64,000 nucleotides of DNA from Lentiprolixibacter aurantiacus (GCF_026241225.1 NZ_JAPFQP010000001.1:62001-126000), one strand, 5' to 3'; positions 11,057 through 21,700 are shown, counted from the first letter of the stretch. Notes: generated by a model not told the origin, from the letters alone. Program-made: numbers and translations.

Positions 11057-11569
11057 ATGAACAACAAAAATGCTACACCTTTATACTTTTTTCTCTTTTG
11101 TCTCCTATTCCTTAGCTGTGGAGAAAAAAAAGTAGAGAAAGAGACGGCAAAATCTGAAGATATCTCAATATATGATTTTGCCAATGAAGCAGATAAAAAC
11201 AAATTCGACAAATTAAACCTGGACGAAACACATCCCAACCTTCTTAGCCCGCAAATATCAACAACCGACTTTGACCAGATAATGGAGTCCTGGACGGAAC
11301 TACATCAGGAGATAGGGAAATACCTCAATGCGAATGATTTTGACTGGCAGGTTGATGATCATAATATTAACATTTTACACAAGTTTTATTTCGATCCCAA
11401 TGGGAAAATAAAAAGTTACTTTTTCAGGATTCTGAATAATGAGGTCTCCTATTCCAAAAGAAAGGAATACGCTGGTTTGGTATTGGCGTTTGCAAGAGAC
11501 TACCAGCTACCTTTAAATAGGGATGCCCAGTACGCCCAATGTGGAAAAACGAGGTATATGTCTAATTAG
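11057..11569 (+). CDS. Hypothetical lipoprotein
   Basis: A 170-residue protein with signal MNNKNATPLYFFLFCLLFLSCG (lipobox LFLSC) and a Lys/Glu-rich linker. The mature part (from about residue 40) is mixed alpha/beta with DEIGKYLNANDFDW-like polar content and no family I recognise. Length and position suggest an outer-membrane or periplasmic-face lipoprotein. An in-frame TTG at 11030 is ignored because it lies inside the upstream motif. The TlpA-like lipoprotein gene begins 60 bases later and could be co-transcribed. Confidence 0.6.
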   Translation: MNNKNATPLYFFLFCLLFLSCGEKKVEKETAKSEDISIYDFANEADKNKFDKLNLDETHPNLLSPQISTTDFDQIMESWTELHQEIGKYLNANDFDWQVDDHNINILHKFYFDPNGKIKSYFFRILNNEVSYSKRKEYAGLVLAFARDYQLPLNRDAQYAQCGKTRYMSN

Positions 11570-11629
11570 AATTTTGGGCTGTCAGGCTTCAGAATATCTT
11601 CTGATTCCTTTTTATCAATAATTATTTTA

Positions 11630-12991
11630 ATGAAATACTTTATTATTCTGCCTGTTCTTGCGCTTTTGTTTTCCTGCGGGTCAAATGACGGGACCTACCT
11701 GCAAGTGGAAGAAAACAACAGTACAATCGACTCGCTGTATCTCACAGCCTTAATCAGTGACAAGCTCATTGCAAAGATTGATGCAAGGGACCAGAATTCT
11801 TTATTACCATTACCCGTTGATTCGGTCAGCATTGGTGTTATCAAAAAAAGGGGAGATCGGTATAACTACCATCTGACAGTGCTTGCACCAAATACAAAAA
11901 CGAAACTAAGGGTCTTTTCAGATTCCACTTATGCCACCGATAAGCTTTCGGACTCTTTATTGAATTATATAAGTCGAAGCAACAATAACTTCATTGGAAG
12001 GCATCAGCCATTTATTTACAGTACTTCCGATATGGATTCCATTGTAGATTTATTCGAAGTGCTTAGGAATAAAAGGAGAACTGTTATTGAAAAAAACAAA
12101 AGCAGATTGAGCAAGGCAGAGTTGGAATTACTGCACTTCCAAAATGAAGAGAGAATCAATGGCTTCTTGCTCTTCTTTGGAAGGGTTGTAAAAAGACTAT
12201 CCCCAGATGATTCTTACTTTCGGTTCATAAGCACAATAGATGAAAATACAAGGTGGGCCAAGACCTTGCCAGACAATATTTTATATAAGCATGAAATCAA
12301 TTACCTGCGTCAACATGATTCCCTTACAAATATTGGTAGTTTCATCAATTATATTGACGAGAAAACAACGAACAGGGACCTGTTTTCCTTCCTGAAAGCG
12401 GTTTATCTGAGAGACATCATTGAGTCTCCCTCCTATTGGGAGAAGCACCAGAAGCTTTTCGACACAAAGGAATTGAAGCACCTGGCAGACGCTGAGGCTA
12501 ACAACCCTTATTTCGCTATATTTAAAAGAGCTTCCACCAGTTATTTTGTGAGTGGCAAAGGCAAAAAAGCCTTTGATTTCACAGCCGAAAAACTTGATGG
12601 CACAGCAATAAAACTCTCTGATTTTAAAGGTAAAATTGTATTTATAGATACCTGGGCTACCTGGTGTGGCACCTGCCTTATTCAAAAACCACAGGCCCTG
12701 GACCTGGCAGAGCAATACAAGGACGAACCCAGGGTTGAGGTAATCTTTATCTCAGTAGATTCAAGCAGGGAAATCTGGGAAAAATACCTAAACCGAAAAG
12801 GTGAAACTGAGTCCCCAAACAATTTTTACATAGGAGAGGGAATGCGCTCAGATTACGCCCAAAATTACAACATCAAGTCGCTTCCCAGGTATATCCTTAT
12901 TGATGCCCAGGGCGACATTATCAATGGGAATATCCTGGAACCTTCAGAATCCGTGGTCAACATAATTGAAAATGAACTTCAAAATATGTAG
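11630..12991 (+). CDS. TlpA-like thioredoxin-family lipoprotein
   Basis: A 453-residue protein: lipoprotein signal (MKYFIILPVLALLFSCGSND, Cys 16), a long helical N-terminal region without assigned domain (about 20-300), then a TlpA/ResA-type thioredoxin domain (about 310-453). The domain starts GKKAFDFTAEKLDGTAIKLSDFKGK, has WATWCGTC with redox cysteines 346 and 349, and a cis-proline loop at SLPRY. Such proteins reduce disulfides in the periplasm, for example in cytochrome c maturation; large two-part versions are common in Bacteroidota. The specific partner is not apparent from neighbours. Confidence 0.85.
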   Translation: MKYFIILPVLALLFSCGSNDGTYLQVEENNSTIDSLYLTALISDKLIAKIDARDQNSLLPLPVDSVSIGVIKKRGDRYNYHLTVLAPNTKTKLRVFSDSTYATDKLSDSLLNYISRSNNNFIGRHQPFIYSTSDMDSIVDLFEVLRNKRRTVIEKNKSRLSKAELELLHFQNEERINGFLLFFGRVVKRLSPDDSYFRFISTIDENTRWAKTLPDNILYKHEINYLRQHDSLTNIGSFINYIDEKTTNRDLFSFLKAVYLRDIIESPSYWEKHQKLFDTKELKHLADAEANNPYFAIFKRASTSYFVSGKGKKAFDFTAEKLDGTAIKLSDFKGKIVFIDTWATWCGTCLIQKPQALDLAEQYKDEPRVEVIFISVDSSREIWEKYLNRKGETESPNNFYIGEGMRSDYAQNYNIKSLPRYILIDAQGDIINGNILEPSESVVNIIENELQNM

Positions 12992-13055
12992 TACCAGAAT
13001 TTCCATTTCTTCAGCAACCCTAATCCTGATTATGCATCTTTGTAAAAAAAAAGCA

Positions 13056-13442
13056 ATGAAAAGAATATTTCTGATCCTACTATTTCCCTTTCTGGTAGCT
13101 TTTCAATGTGACGATGATGTGGATACAGGTTTCGAAACCACATACATTATACGGAACGATTCCAGTACGGATCTATACTTCCTGGACAGTCAGGAGCGCT
13201 TTGTTGGATTGCCCGGCCAATCCGAATTGTCCATCGGAAGTGCTTTAAAGAACGAAGCAAGTCCTTTGCTTCCCTCGGAATCATTCGTATTTAACGACAT
13301 CAGGCTGTACAGGTCAGAGAATGGCAATTTCATTCTGAGTTATCAACAGGATCCTGTTGAAGATGAGATCTGGTCATTGACGGAACCATCAATTAACCGC
13401 TTTGAATACACCCTGGTGATTACGGATGTTGACTTAAATTAG
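13056..13442 (+). CDS. Hypothetical small secreted protein
   Basis: A 128-residue protein with a signal MKRIFLILLFPFLVAFQCDD; the Cys at 18 follows VAFQ, a poor lipobox but common in flavobacterial proteins of this kind. The mature part, TTYIIRNDSSTDLYFLDSQ onward, is beta-rich and ends in a run of alternating hydrophobics, suggesting a small beta-sandwich. No family recognised. I start at the ATG 13056; the open frame upstream overlaps the TlpA gene and adds no signal. Confidence 0.55.
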   Translation: MKRIFLILLFPFLVAFQCDDDVDTGFETTYIIRNDSSTDLYFLDSQERFVGLPGQSELSIGSALKNEASPLLPSESFVFNDIRLYRSENGNFILSYQQDPVEDEIWSLTEPSINRFEYTLVITDVDLN

Positions 13443-13474
13443 ATTCATAAAAGCATTTTCAATAGGATCAAATA

Positions 13475-13879
13475 ATGGCAAAAAAAGAAGGAAAGTTCAG
13501 GTTTGCCTACTTTACGGACAAATATCAGGAAACCTGTGGTTTTTACCGGGATACGCTGGAACTAAAACTGGAGCATTCCTGGGACAGAAGTGAAGACGAT
13601 AAAGGATCTCTGTTTAAAGCTGGTATGGGTCTGATCGAAGTACTGAAAAGGCCCGGCAATGAACAACAAAAAGTTAAGGACCTCGACTACCGGCATCCAC
13701 AAGGGGCTTTTATGGTGGTTCAGGTGTGGGAGATCGATGAATTGTTTAAAAAGTATAAGAAGAAGAGAGTACCTTTTAAAGAGGAGATCAAAGACCAGGC
13801 CTGGGGACATAGGAGTTTTGCCGTACTGGACCCCAATGGGGTGGTATTGTTTTTTATCGAGGATCAATTTGATGTCTGA
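13475..13879 (+). CDS. Glyoxalase/VOC superfamily protein
   Basis: A 134-residue protein with two beta-alpha-beta-beta-beta halves typical of the vicinal oxygen chelate fold: FRFAYFTDKYQETCGFYRDTLELKLEHSW, then VVQVWEIDELFKKYKKKRVPF and SFAVLDPNGVVLFFIE. The DPNG turn before the last strand is characteristic, and the closing E of FFIE is a usual metal ligand. Substrate unknown; many members are detoxification or resistance enzymes. It ends 6 bases before the next gene, so the two are probably one operon. Confidence 0.8.
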   Translation: MAKKEGKFRFAYFTDKYQETCGFYRDTLELKLEHSWDRSEDDKGSLFKAGMGLIEVLKRPGNEQQKVKDLDYRHPQGAFMVVQVWEIDELFKKYKKKRVPFKEEIKDQAWGHRSFAVLDPNGVVLFFIEDQFDV

Positions 13880-13885
13880 GGAACT

Positions 13886-14476
13886 ATGAAAACAATTTTA
13901 AGCTGTGTTCTGTTATGCTCTCTTGGTGTGATTTTTGCGCAGCAAAAGGCATTTGAATATCCGGAAGGGATCTATTCAAATTATGATGACTTTATAACCG
14001 GAAAACCCAGTTTAGATAATTCCATAGAGGCAAAACAGGGTAAGAATATCGTGATTACCACCTTCAGAATCAAGGATGGGAATGGCAATAAAATAAAACA
14101 CGCCTTTGCCGCTTCGGATGGAGAGAACGTATATGTTAGAACTAATGCCATGCTCGGACATCTCACTAATGTTGAATTCGACAAGCCCAATGCCACGGAT
14201 AAAGACTACTCGAAAGCACTAATGGCTAACCAGGATTACCTCTATTTAGAAGTCTTTTTTCAGAGTAAATCGGTAAAAAATTGGGGGATTGGAAAAGTAT
14301 ACTTGTCGGGAATCCTATATAATAACACTTCTGGCAAATTCACAATTCTGGAATCGATGGAAAACCTGCAAACTGCCCTGGGCAGTCCGGTTAGTAATGG
14401 TGATCAACGTATTAACGGGCAAAATATTGATGCGGCCCGGAAAGCTGTCCTGCCGCTATTTAATACTAATAATTAA
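13886..14476 (+). CDS. Hypothetical secreted protein
   Basis: A 196-residue protein with a cleavable signal (about residues 1-18, LGVIFAQQ) and no lipobox. The sequence FEYPEGIYSNYDDFITGKPSLD resembles a short opening block seen in many flavobacterial secreted proteins of unknown function. The remainder is beta-rich. It is coupled to the VOC gene (6-base gap) and its stop shares 4 bases with the convergent DUF481 gene. Confidence 0.6.
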   Translation: MKTILSCVLLCSLGVIFAQQKAFEYPEGIYSNYDDFITGKPSLDNSIEAKQGKNIVITTFRIKDGNGNKIKHAFAASDGENVYVRTNAMLGHLTNVEFDKPNATDKDYSKALMANQDYLYLEVFFQSKSVKNWGIGKVYLSGILYNNTSGKFTILESMENLQTALGSPVSNGDQRINGQNIDAARKAVLPLFNTNN

Positions 14477-15231
14477 TAGGATTTCAGGGTAAACCCAAAG
14501 GTCAGGAACTGGTCGCCCTGCTTCTGCCCTTCTATCACCACACTTTCAAAAGTATTCAGGTAGTTTATCTTGAAGTTCAAATGCTTCCAAACCGGCATTT
14601 CCAGAGCGAGATCCGAGCGCCAGCGATAGTTATTCCCATACCTCAGTGAAGGCTGAAAATAGCTTTCATGGCTAAAGATCACCTTGTCCTTAAACAGGTA
14701 GTATTTCCCGTTTACCCACAGGGTGGCCCGAAAAGTGTTGATGGTTGTGGAACCGTCGTAGTCTGAAAAATTGAAGTCGTTATTATCAAAATTGGTCTCC
14801 TCGTATTCACTGGAAAGTGAAAATTTGAGGAAATTCTTTTTCTTTTTCAACACCTGGAAGGTAACCCCGGCCCCGGCCATATAACGGGCATCGATCTCCC
14901 TCCTGAAATTGGTGCTAACAAAAGCCAGCAGCAAGGGATATATCTTTTTCTCGGGATGGATATACAGGAAATTGAGGCTTAAAATATCCTCATCGGCCTT
15001 TTCTCTTCCAAATTCCTGGTACACATAAGAATTCTGGGTTTTGAAAACCCATTGTTCCCAGGGTTTAAAACTTACCTCGGAACGGGCCCTGAAAATAAGG
15101 GTATTCACATTCCCCCCCTGCCAGAAACCGGTCAGAGAAAGGTTTGCCTTCAAGTTGAGCGAATCACTTTCGTCTATCTGAGCAGAAAGGCAAAAGGGAA
15201 CAAATAGGAAAAAAAACAGAAGCCTCTTCAT
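14473..15231 (-). CDS. DUF481 family outer-membrane beta-barrel protein
   Basis: A 252-residue protein with signal MKRLLFFFLFVPFCLSAQ and then amphipathic beta strands: LNLKANLSLTGFWQGGNVNTLIFRARSEVSF is the DUF481 opening (salt-inducible outer-membrane protein family). It ends in GDQFLTFGFTLKSY, with a C-terminal aromatic residue as usual for barrels inserted by BamA. Function unknown. It converges on the 13886 gene and is followed upstream by 198 bases without a gene. Confidence 0.75.
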   Translation of the reverse strand: MKRLLFFFLFVPFCLSAQIDESDSLNLKANLSLTGFWQGGNVNTLIFRARSEVSFKPWEQWVFKTQNSYVYQEFGREKADEDILSLNFLYIHPEKKIYPLLLAFVSTNFRREIDARYMAGAGVTFQVLKKKKNFLKFSLSSEYEETNFDNNDFNFSDYDGSTTINTFRATLWVNGKYYLFKDKVIFSHESYFQPSLRYGNNYRWRSDLALEMPVWKHLNFKINYLNTFESVVIEGQKQGDQFLTFGFTLKSY

Positions 15232-15429
15232 ACTGATTCCTGTTTATTATTCAACATTTTGAAATCAGGACAAAATTAAGATTGATTGATAAACAGAAAA
15301 TTAATTCTGCCAAAAACTACAGTTAATAGTACAAATCCCGGCCAAAGGAGGTCTTTGAAGTGACCCTGGTCATAGGATTCCCCTGCTCAACCATCTAATT
15401 TAACATCTTAATCATAAATCCCATTTAAC

Positions 15430-15837
15430 ATGAAAGCTTTAAACACCATCTTATTCTGCCTGCTTACTTCAGTAATGGTTTTTGCCCAACAGCAGGAGTT
15501 TACAGGCACCTGGAATCTTATAGATTTTAAAATGGTTATGGAGGAAAACACCAACCATATGGACAAAGCAACCCTGAATAAAGAAGGTGCCGTTTGGGAT
15601 CTGATATTCCGTGAGGACGGATCAATGACCCAAACCAGCAATATGCGCAATGGGGAAACAGAATCCTGGGATGGACGCTATGAAACTGAAGGAGACAATC
15701 TAAAATTGTTCCTGATGATTGAAGGTCGGGAGATGCCCTTGCAATACCAATTTGAATTCAAGGATAATGTGCTGCACCTGAAACGCAGTAATCCCATGGG
15801 TACTGTGCATATCCTGACTCAATTCAGGAAATCCTGA
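15430..15837 (+). CDS. Lipocalin-like secreted protein
   Basis: A 135-residue protein with a signal peptide (residues 1-19, VMVFAQQ). The mature part begins EFTGTWNLIDFKMVMEEN, the G-x-W start of a lipocalin-like barrel, and continues with short antiparallel strands (DLIFREDGSMTQTSNM, GRYETEGDNLKLFLMIEG, QYQFEFKDNVLHLKR). Ligand unknown. It stands alone between the DUF481 gene and the GH16 gene, both more than 120 bases away. Confidence 0.6.
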   Translation: MKALNTILFCLLTSVMVFAQQQEFTGTWNLIDFKMVMEENTNHMDKATLNKEGAVWDLIFREDGSMTQTSNMRNGETESWDGRYETEGDNLKLFLMIEGREMPLQYQFEFKDNVLHLKRSNPMGTVHILTQFRKS

Positions 15838-15966
15838 TTTGCCGCTTCCTGATGGACTATTTTTCAGATTTAGTTGATGTTGGTTATACCCCTTATAATA
15901 ACCTTTAACAGGAATTCTACTCCAAATAAGGGGAAGATTTGGTATTATTGAAATCTAAAAATAGCT

Positions 15967-17130
15967 ATGTCCATCCTGAACTCCGCTTTTACAGGTCAGA
16001 AATTAATCGGTTTTATATTCTTGTTTGTTGCCGGCATTACCTTCAGCACTTCCTGCAGCAACAGTAGCTCCGAGGCCGGTGTAACCTCCAATGTTCCGAC
16101 TAACTTATCGATTTCTGTTACCATAGTTGGAGCAGACGATCAGAATCCATCGGGAGACGGTTCAGGGGAAGTTTTGATCGTTGCCACTGCCCGGAATACC
16201 AAATACTTTATACTGCGTGTTGGGAGCGATTCTGCTCAGCAGAGCACTACAGGTTCATTCAGTTATACCGTAAACCAGGGAGGGACCCAAACCTATACCG
16301 CAGAGGTATTTGCCTATTCAGACAGCGGTGAATCCATTAGCAGGTCCGCTACCTTTGAGGTATTCAAAGAGCAAATTGAACCTTTCTCCAGTTTGGTTTT
16401 TTCAGATGAGTTTGATTACGAAGGCAGTCCGGATGCTAACAAATGGCATCACCAGACCATCCCAATTGTTAATGGGACTGACTGGGCCAATGGGGAACAA
16501 CAGCATTACACGGCCCGGATCGAAAACTCCTATGTGAGCTCCGGAACCTTAAAGATCAAAGCCATAAAAGAGAGTTATACCGCCTCCGGAACCACCAAGG
16601 AGTTTACCTCTGCCCGTTTGAACTCCAAGTTTGCCTTTAAGTACGGACGGGTTGAAGTAAGAGCCAAACTTCCTGCGGAAGCCGGAACCTGGCCTGCCAT
16701 ATGGACCCTGGGTGCCAACATCAATGAGGTGGGCAACTATTTTGGAGACCAGTATGGAAGTGTAGGTTGGCCGGCCTGCGGGGAAATCGATATTATGGAA
16801 CAACGGGGCTGGGATAAGAATACTACTATTGGCTTTTTCCACTGGGGGCACACCTCTACCGGAGTATACAACAATGAAGGGGGAGATATTCCTATTTCCA
16901 ATGCCTCCTCAGAATACCATGTCTTCGCCCTGGAATGGGACGAAACCACTATGAAGATACTTGTGGACGACACCCTGGTTTATGAATTGAGCAATACGGC
17001 AGACAAACCTTATGACAATGAGCATTACCTCTTGCTTAATATTGCCATGGGGGGCAACCTGGGTGGCAATATCCCCAGAGACTTCACAGAAAGCATTATG
17101 GAAATTGACTATGTGAGGGTGTACCAGTAG
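15967..17130 (+). CDS. GH16 endo-beta-glucanase/laminarinase-like lipoprotein
   Basis: A 387-residue protein predicted to cleave beta-1,3- or mixed-linked glucans such as laminarin. After a lipoprotein signal (Cys 30 in STSCSN) comes a PKD/Ig-like domain (about 45-135) and the GH16 jelly roll (about 140-387). The active site GEIDIME gives nucleophile Glu 273, Asp 275 and acid/base Glu 278. WPAIWTLG and GRVEVRAKLP are standard subsite strands. The sequence after Glu 278 lacks the inserted carrageenase or agarase features I would expect, so laminarinase is the best guess. No CTD for type IX secretion is present; the lipid anchor would hold it on a membrane. Confidence 0.9.
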   Translation: MSILNSAFTGQKLIGFIFLFVAGITFSTSCSNSSSEAGVTSNVPTNLSISVTIVGADDQNPSGDGSGEVLIVATARNTKYFILRVGSDSAQQSTTGSFSYTVNQGGTQTYTAEVFAYSDSGESISRSATFEVFKEQIEPFSSLVFSDEFDYEGSPDANKWHHQTIPIVNGTDWANGEQQHYTARIENSYVSSGTLKIKAIKESYTASGTTKEFTSARLNSKFAFKYGRVEVRAKLPAEAGTWPAIWTLGANINEVGNYFGDQYGSVGWPACGEIDIMEQRGWDKNTTIGFFHWGHTSTGVYNNEGGDIPISNASSEYHVFALEWDETTMKILVDDTLVYELSNTADKPYDNEHYLLLNIAMGGNLGGNIPRDFTESIMEIDYVRVYQ

Positions 17131-17178
17131 CCCGATCTACCTCAACATATTCTTGCCCGTCAGACAATTAACAACCAA

Positions 17179-17361
17179 TTACTGTTCAATATCCACCGCT
17201 TCGAAAACCGTCAGCACCTGTTCCTCAAAAGCAGCCGTGACTTCAATAGGGTTACAGCACACCTCACAATCCTCAACATATGTTTGCTGAGTTACGGAAG
17301 GGTCCAACAGCATTGAAATATCCTCCCAACAATACGGACACCGGAAAAAATGTTCGTACAT
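17179..17361 (-). CDS. CPXCG motif-containing cysteine-rich protein
   Basis: A 60-residue protein with FRCPYCWEDISMLLD and CEVCCNPIEV: two CxxC pairs that should bind one zinc. This matches the CPxCG family, usually about 60 residues, of unknown function. It begins 9 bases after the TolC-like gene ends, so it is the last gene of the efflux operon. No DNA-binding region is visible outside the zinc ribbon. Confidence 0.8.
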   Translation of the reverse strand: MYEHFFRCPYCWEDISMLLDPSVTQQTYVEDCEVCCNPIEVTAAFEEQVLTVFEAVDIEQ

Positions 17362-17370
17362 GATTCTATA

Positions 17371-18720
17371 CTAAAGATCTACATTGAGTAGCTGACCAGT
17401 CAGCTGTAATAGTTGCAGTTCGGCCAATTTTGCATCGTACTTGGCCAGGTTTTTATTGGTCTGGGCGTTTAACAGGTTGATCTGCGCCTGGCGGAATTCT
17501 ATCCCTGTAATCCTGCCCAATTGAAACTGTTCCCGGGAACGCTCAAAGTTATTCTGGTTGGTTATCACGTTTTGCTCCTGGATATGGTAGATATTCAGGC
17601 GGTTCTGATAAATGGCCAGGGCATTTTCAATATCCCGGTTTACCTCAAGTTCAATCTGTTTATTCAGCAGTTCCTGGTTCTGGTAGGCTATCTTTGCGTT
17701 CTTCACGCGAACAGCAGTTCCGCCTCCGTCAAAGAGGTTCCAGGTGAGGGTTGCCCCGAGGTTCAGGTTGTAGGTAGTATTGTTTACCCCGGGAAAGAAG
17801 GCCGAGGCTGCACTCTGGTTCAGGTTCCAGCCATAAGAGCCGTTCAGGGCCAGTCTGGGCAGGTAGCCGGACTGACTCACCTTGATATCGTATTCGTTGA
17901 TCCTGAGGTTCTTTTCGGTTTGCAGCAGCGCGACGTTGTTCTCCTTAGCCGATGCAATATACTCCTCCAGTTCCAGCATGGGGATGAACCGGATTAAGGT
18001 GTCCACCTTAAAATCCTCATTCAAACTGCGGTTCAGTACCACGTTCAGATCCCGCTTGGTATTGGCCAATTGTTGCTGAGCATTCAACAAGCTAATACTG
18101 TCATTGGTAACATCGACCTGAGCATTCAAAATATCGAGTTTGGTACTTTGCCCAAATTCAAAGGCATATTCTGAACGGGTGATCCGGTCACGGGAGATCT
18201 CCAGTGCCTTCAGCAGCACATTTTCGTTTTCGGTGAGTCGGGCAACCTCAAAATAAACACTGAATAATTGCAGCATTGTATTTTCAATGGTTTCACGTGC
18301 CTGCAGCTCGCTTAAGGAATATTGTTCCTTCAGGCTGCGGTAATTGTATAATCGGCCTAAACCATCAAACAAGGTATAGTTCACCGTAAGGTTACCATTG
18401 TAACGCTGTGCCTCCGCCTGATCGATCTCAAGGTTGGGCCTTGGCGAGCCGTCTTCGAGGACCTGCCCGGGAAATTCTATCTCGGAATCATCCCGGTTAT
18501 AGGTAGCTCCAGCCGCCCCGGTCAGTGATGGCAAAAAACCACTGTTAAGGATACTTTTGTTGTTTTCGGCCAGTTTTACCTGGTTGCGTGCCACCTGTAT
18601 ACCGAAATTGTTTTCAAGGGCCAGGTTAACGGCTTCCTCCTTGGATAAAAGGACTTCCTGTGCCATGGCTCCGGAAACCCCGGCTATCCACATTACAAAA
18701 ATTAAAAACCTGTATCTCAT
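17371..18720 (-). CDS. TolC-family outer-membrane efflux channel
   Basis: A 449-residue protein with signal (about 1-20, GAMAQ) and the TolC/OEP double repeat: long coiled-coil helices with LALENNFGIQVARNQVKLAENNKSI near the N-terminus and INEYDIKVSQSGYLPRLALNGSYGW near the middle. It forms a trimeric channel that takes substrate from the RND pump to the outside. Its start overlaps the pump gene's stop by one base (TAATG), so translation is coupled. Confidence 0.92.
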   Translation of the reverse strand: MRYRFLIFVMWIAGVSGAMAQEVLLSKEEAVNLALENNFGIQVARNQVKLAENNKSILNSGFLPSLTGAAGATYNRDDSEIEFPGQVLEDGSPRPNLEIDQAEAQRYNGNLTVNYTLFDGLGRLYNYRSLKEQYSLSELQARETIENTMLQLFSVYFEVARLTENENVLLKALEISRDRITRSEYAFEFGQSTKLDILNAQVDVTNDSISLLNAQQQLANTKRDLNVVLNRSLNEDFKVDTLIRFIPMLELEEYIASAKENNVALLQTEKNLRINEYDIKVSQSGYLPRLALNGSYGWNLNQSAASAFFPGVNNTTYNLNLGATLTWNLFDGGGTAVRVKNAKIAYQNQELLNKQIELEVNRDIENALAIYQNRLNIYHIQEQNVITNQNNFERSREQFQLGRITGIEFRQAQINLLNAQTNKNLAKYDAKLAELQLLQLTGQLLNVDL

Positions 18721-21700
18721 TATCGTTGACCTTCTAATTCTTTAGGCTTGCTTCTTCTCGTGGTTGTTTCAGGTGCGCTATGCTCCTGCAGGTACCTGTC
18801 AGACAACTGCCCTTGCAGGTAAACTTCTTCCTTTTGTTCCTTGATTGCGCGTTCAACTTCCTCCCGGGTGATAGTATCTCCGGTAGCCAGCCATTTGGTA
18901 CTTTGTTTCACCCGATTGCTGAAGGAAAGGAAAATCGGTAACATAATCAGGGTTAGAACGGTGGCGAAACCTATACCATAGGCGATAGAAATAGCCATGG
19001 GGATGAGGAACTGAGCCTGTCTGCTCTGCTCCAGCATCAGAGGTGCCAGTCCGGCAATTGTGGTAATAGAGGTCAGGAATATCGCCCGGAAACGGGAACG
19101 GCCTGCCTCAACAATAGCCTCATCAAACGCCATCCCCTGCCTGAGGTTTCCATTGAATTTCCCTATGAGCACCAGTCCGTCATTTACCATGATTCCTATC
19201 AATGCTATGATCCCCAGCATAGAAAGGATGTTGATTGGAAAATCATGGATCCAGTGACCCCATGCCACTGCCGTGAGGCTAAAGGGCACCAGGAGTATCA
19301 GCATTAGAGGCTGACTAAAGCTCCTGAAAGTAAAGGCAATGGTTACGTAAATCAGGAACAGTACCGTTAACCCAACAAAGCGAAGCGATCCCAGTAATTT
19401 GCCTGCCTCCCTGTTCTGCCCTTCGTAAGAGGGGGTAACTGTAGGGTAACGCGAGGTTATCTCTGGCATGATCTGCGTTCGGATCTCGGCCATGACATCT
19501 GTAGCACTTGTCTGCTTGGGGTCTTCCAGGTCTGCCGAGAGCTGTATCTCCCGCTGACCGTCCAGGTGATTTATAGCCACATCCCCACGTTCTATGGTGT
19601 ACGTGGCGATTTCTTTAAGCGGAACCCTGCTGCCATCCGGCGTCACGATTCGCATCTCGTCCAGGTCGGTAATAGAAGACCGGTTTTCCCGGTCGTAACG
19701 GACCCAAACCCGAATCTCATCCTGACCACGCTGGAAGCGCTGGGCCTGGGTTCCGAAAAATCCGGCTCGCACCTGGTTCATGACCGTGCGCAGGTTCAGC
19801 CCCAGCAAATAGGCATTTTCTTTTAACTCCAGCCGAATTTCCTTGATTCCGGCAGGATCATTATCGGACACATCCTTAAGGGCAGGATTGTTGAGCATGG
19901 CTTTTTTAAGCTCTTCCTTGGCTCCTTTGAGTTCCTCAATATTGTACCCCAAAAGGGAAACAGAAACCGGATCACCCCCAAAGTTTCCACCAGATCCATA
20001 GATTAGGCTTTCAGCGCCTATCACCGGGCCTACCAATTCACGCAGGCGACTGGTAACCACATCAGATCGAATGGCGTCCGGACGCTCTTCCCCAGGCAGC
20101 AAATTAATAGTCAGGGTTGCCGAAGCGGATCCCGGCCCCAGCCGCTTAATCACATTTTCATAGAGGACCTTACCAGTACCCTGCAAATATTGCTCTGTCA
20201 ATTCCTGGTTGACGATCTCTGCCTTCTCTTCGATCAGGGTGATGATGGAATCCGTAATCCTTTCGTTTGTGCCGTTGGGCATGAGCAACTCTACCTGCAC
20301 CCGGTCACTCGCAATCCGTGGGAAGAAGGAGGTACGGATAATACCGCCGCCGATTGAGCCAAAAGTTACGATCAGTGCAAAAACGAAAAAGGAGAAGGTG
20401 AGCATCTTATATCGCATAGCGAAATACAGGGCTGGAGTGTAGATCTTATCCCTGTTCCAGGACATGAAGCGATCCCCGAGCTTGTTGATATTTCGGAGCT
20501 TGGCAAATACTTTTCCTACAGTTGTTTTTGATTCCTTTCTGCTGCGTTGCAATGCCTTGGAATGTGCAAGGTGAGCTGGCAGTATAATCAGGGCTTCAAT
20601 TAGGGAAACCACAAGGGTCAGGATTACGATCACGGATACTTCCCCGAAGAACTCCCCTATCCGTCCATCAAGGAAGAGGAAGATGGAAAATGCCAGCACC
20701 GTAGTGATTATAGCGGAAACAATGGGAGGTATCACTTCCATAGTCCCGTCAATCGCGGCCTGTATGGGCGATTTTCCTTTTTCGTAGTGCTGATATATGT
20801 TTTCTGCAATTACAATACCATCATCCACGAGGATACCGATCACAATGATCATCCCAAACAGTGAAAGTACATTAATTGTGACATCAAAGAACCCGGCAAA
20901 GATGAACATACCCAGGAAGGCGACTGGCAGACCAAAGGCCACCCAGAATGCGAGGCGGGTATTCAGGAACAATGACAGGAAAATGAGTACCAGTGCCATC
21001 CCCATAATGGCATTTTCTGTTAAGAGCTTCGTCCGCTGCGTCAGGGTGGTAGACAGGTCACTAACCACATTGAGCCTTACGTTCGTATATTTCTGATTGA
21101 ACTCATCAATATAAATCTTAACTTTCTCCGCAGAGGAGATCAGGTCCTCGGTATTGGTACTTGTAATGGTGGTGGTCACCGAAAGATCTCCATTGAAAAA
21201 AGAGGCGTTAGGTGTTTCCGAGAATCGATCCCGTACTATGGCCACATCTTTCAGGCGGATCGTTTGTCCTGACGCATCGGCGCGTATAATGAGATTGGAG
21301 AGTTCGTCTCCGTAATACGATCGGTTGTTGGCACGGATCAGGTATTCTTCAGCATTGGTTTTGATATTCCCCCCGGTAACCAGGATATTGGCGTTGGCCA
21401 CCGCCTGGGAGACCTCCTGAAATGAAAGCCCATAAGCCAGCAGGCTATTCTCGTTTACAGCTATTTCAATCTCCTCCTGCGGGTATCCCGAAACGCTGAT
21501 CTGGGAAATCCCATCTATAGCACGGATATCATTTTCAACCTGTCGGCCAATCTGTTTTAAAGTGGCCAGGGGTATGTTCTCCCCTGAGATGGCAAAGCTG
21601 ATAGTCTGCCGTACCGCTTCCTGCTTGGAAACCACCAGGGGTTCCATACCAGAAGGGAAGGAGGGCACACGGTCTACCGCATTTTTTACCTGCAGCAACA

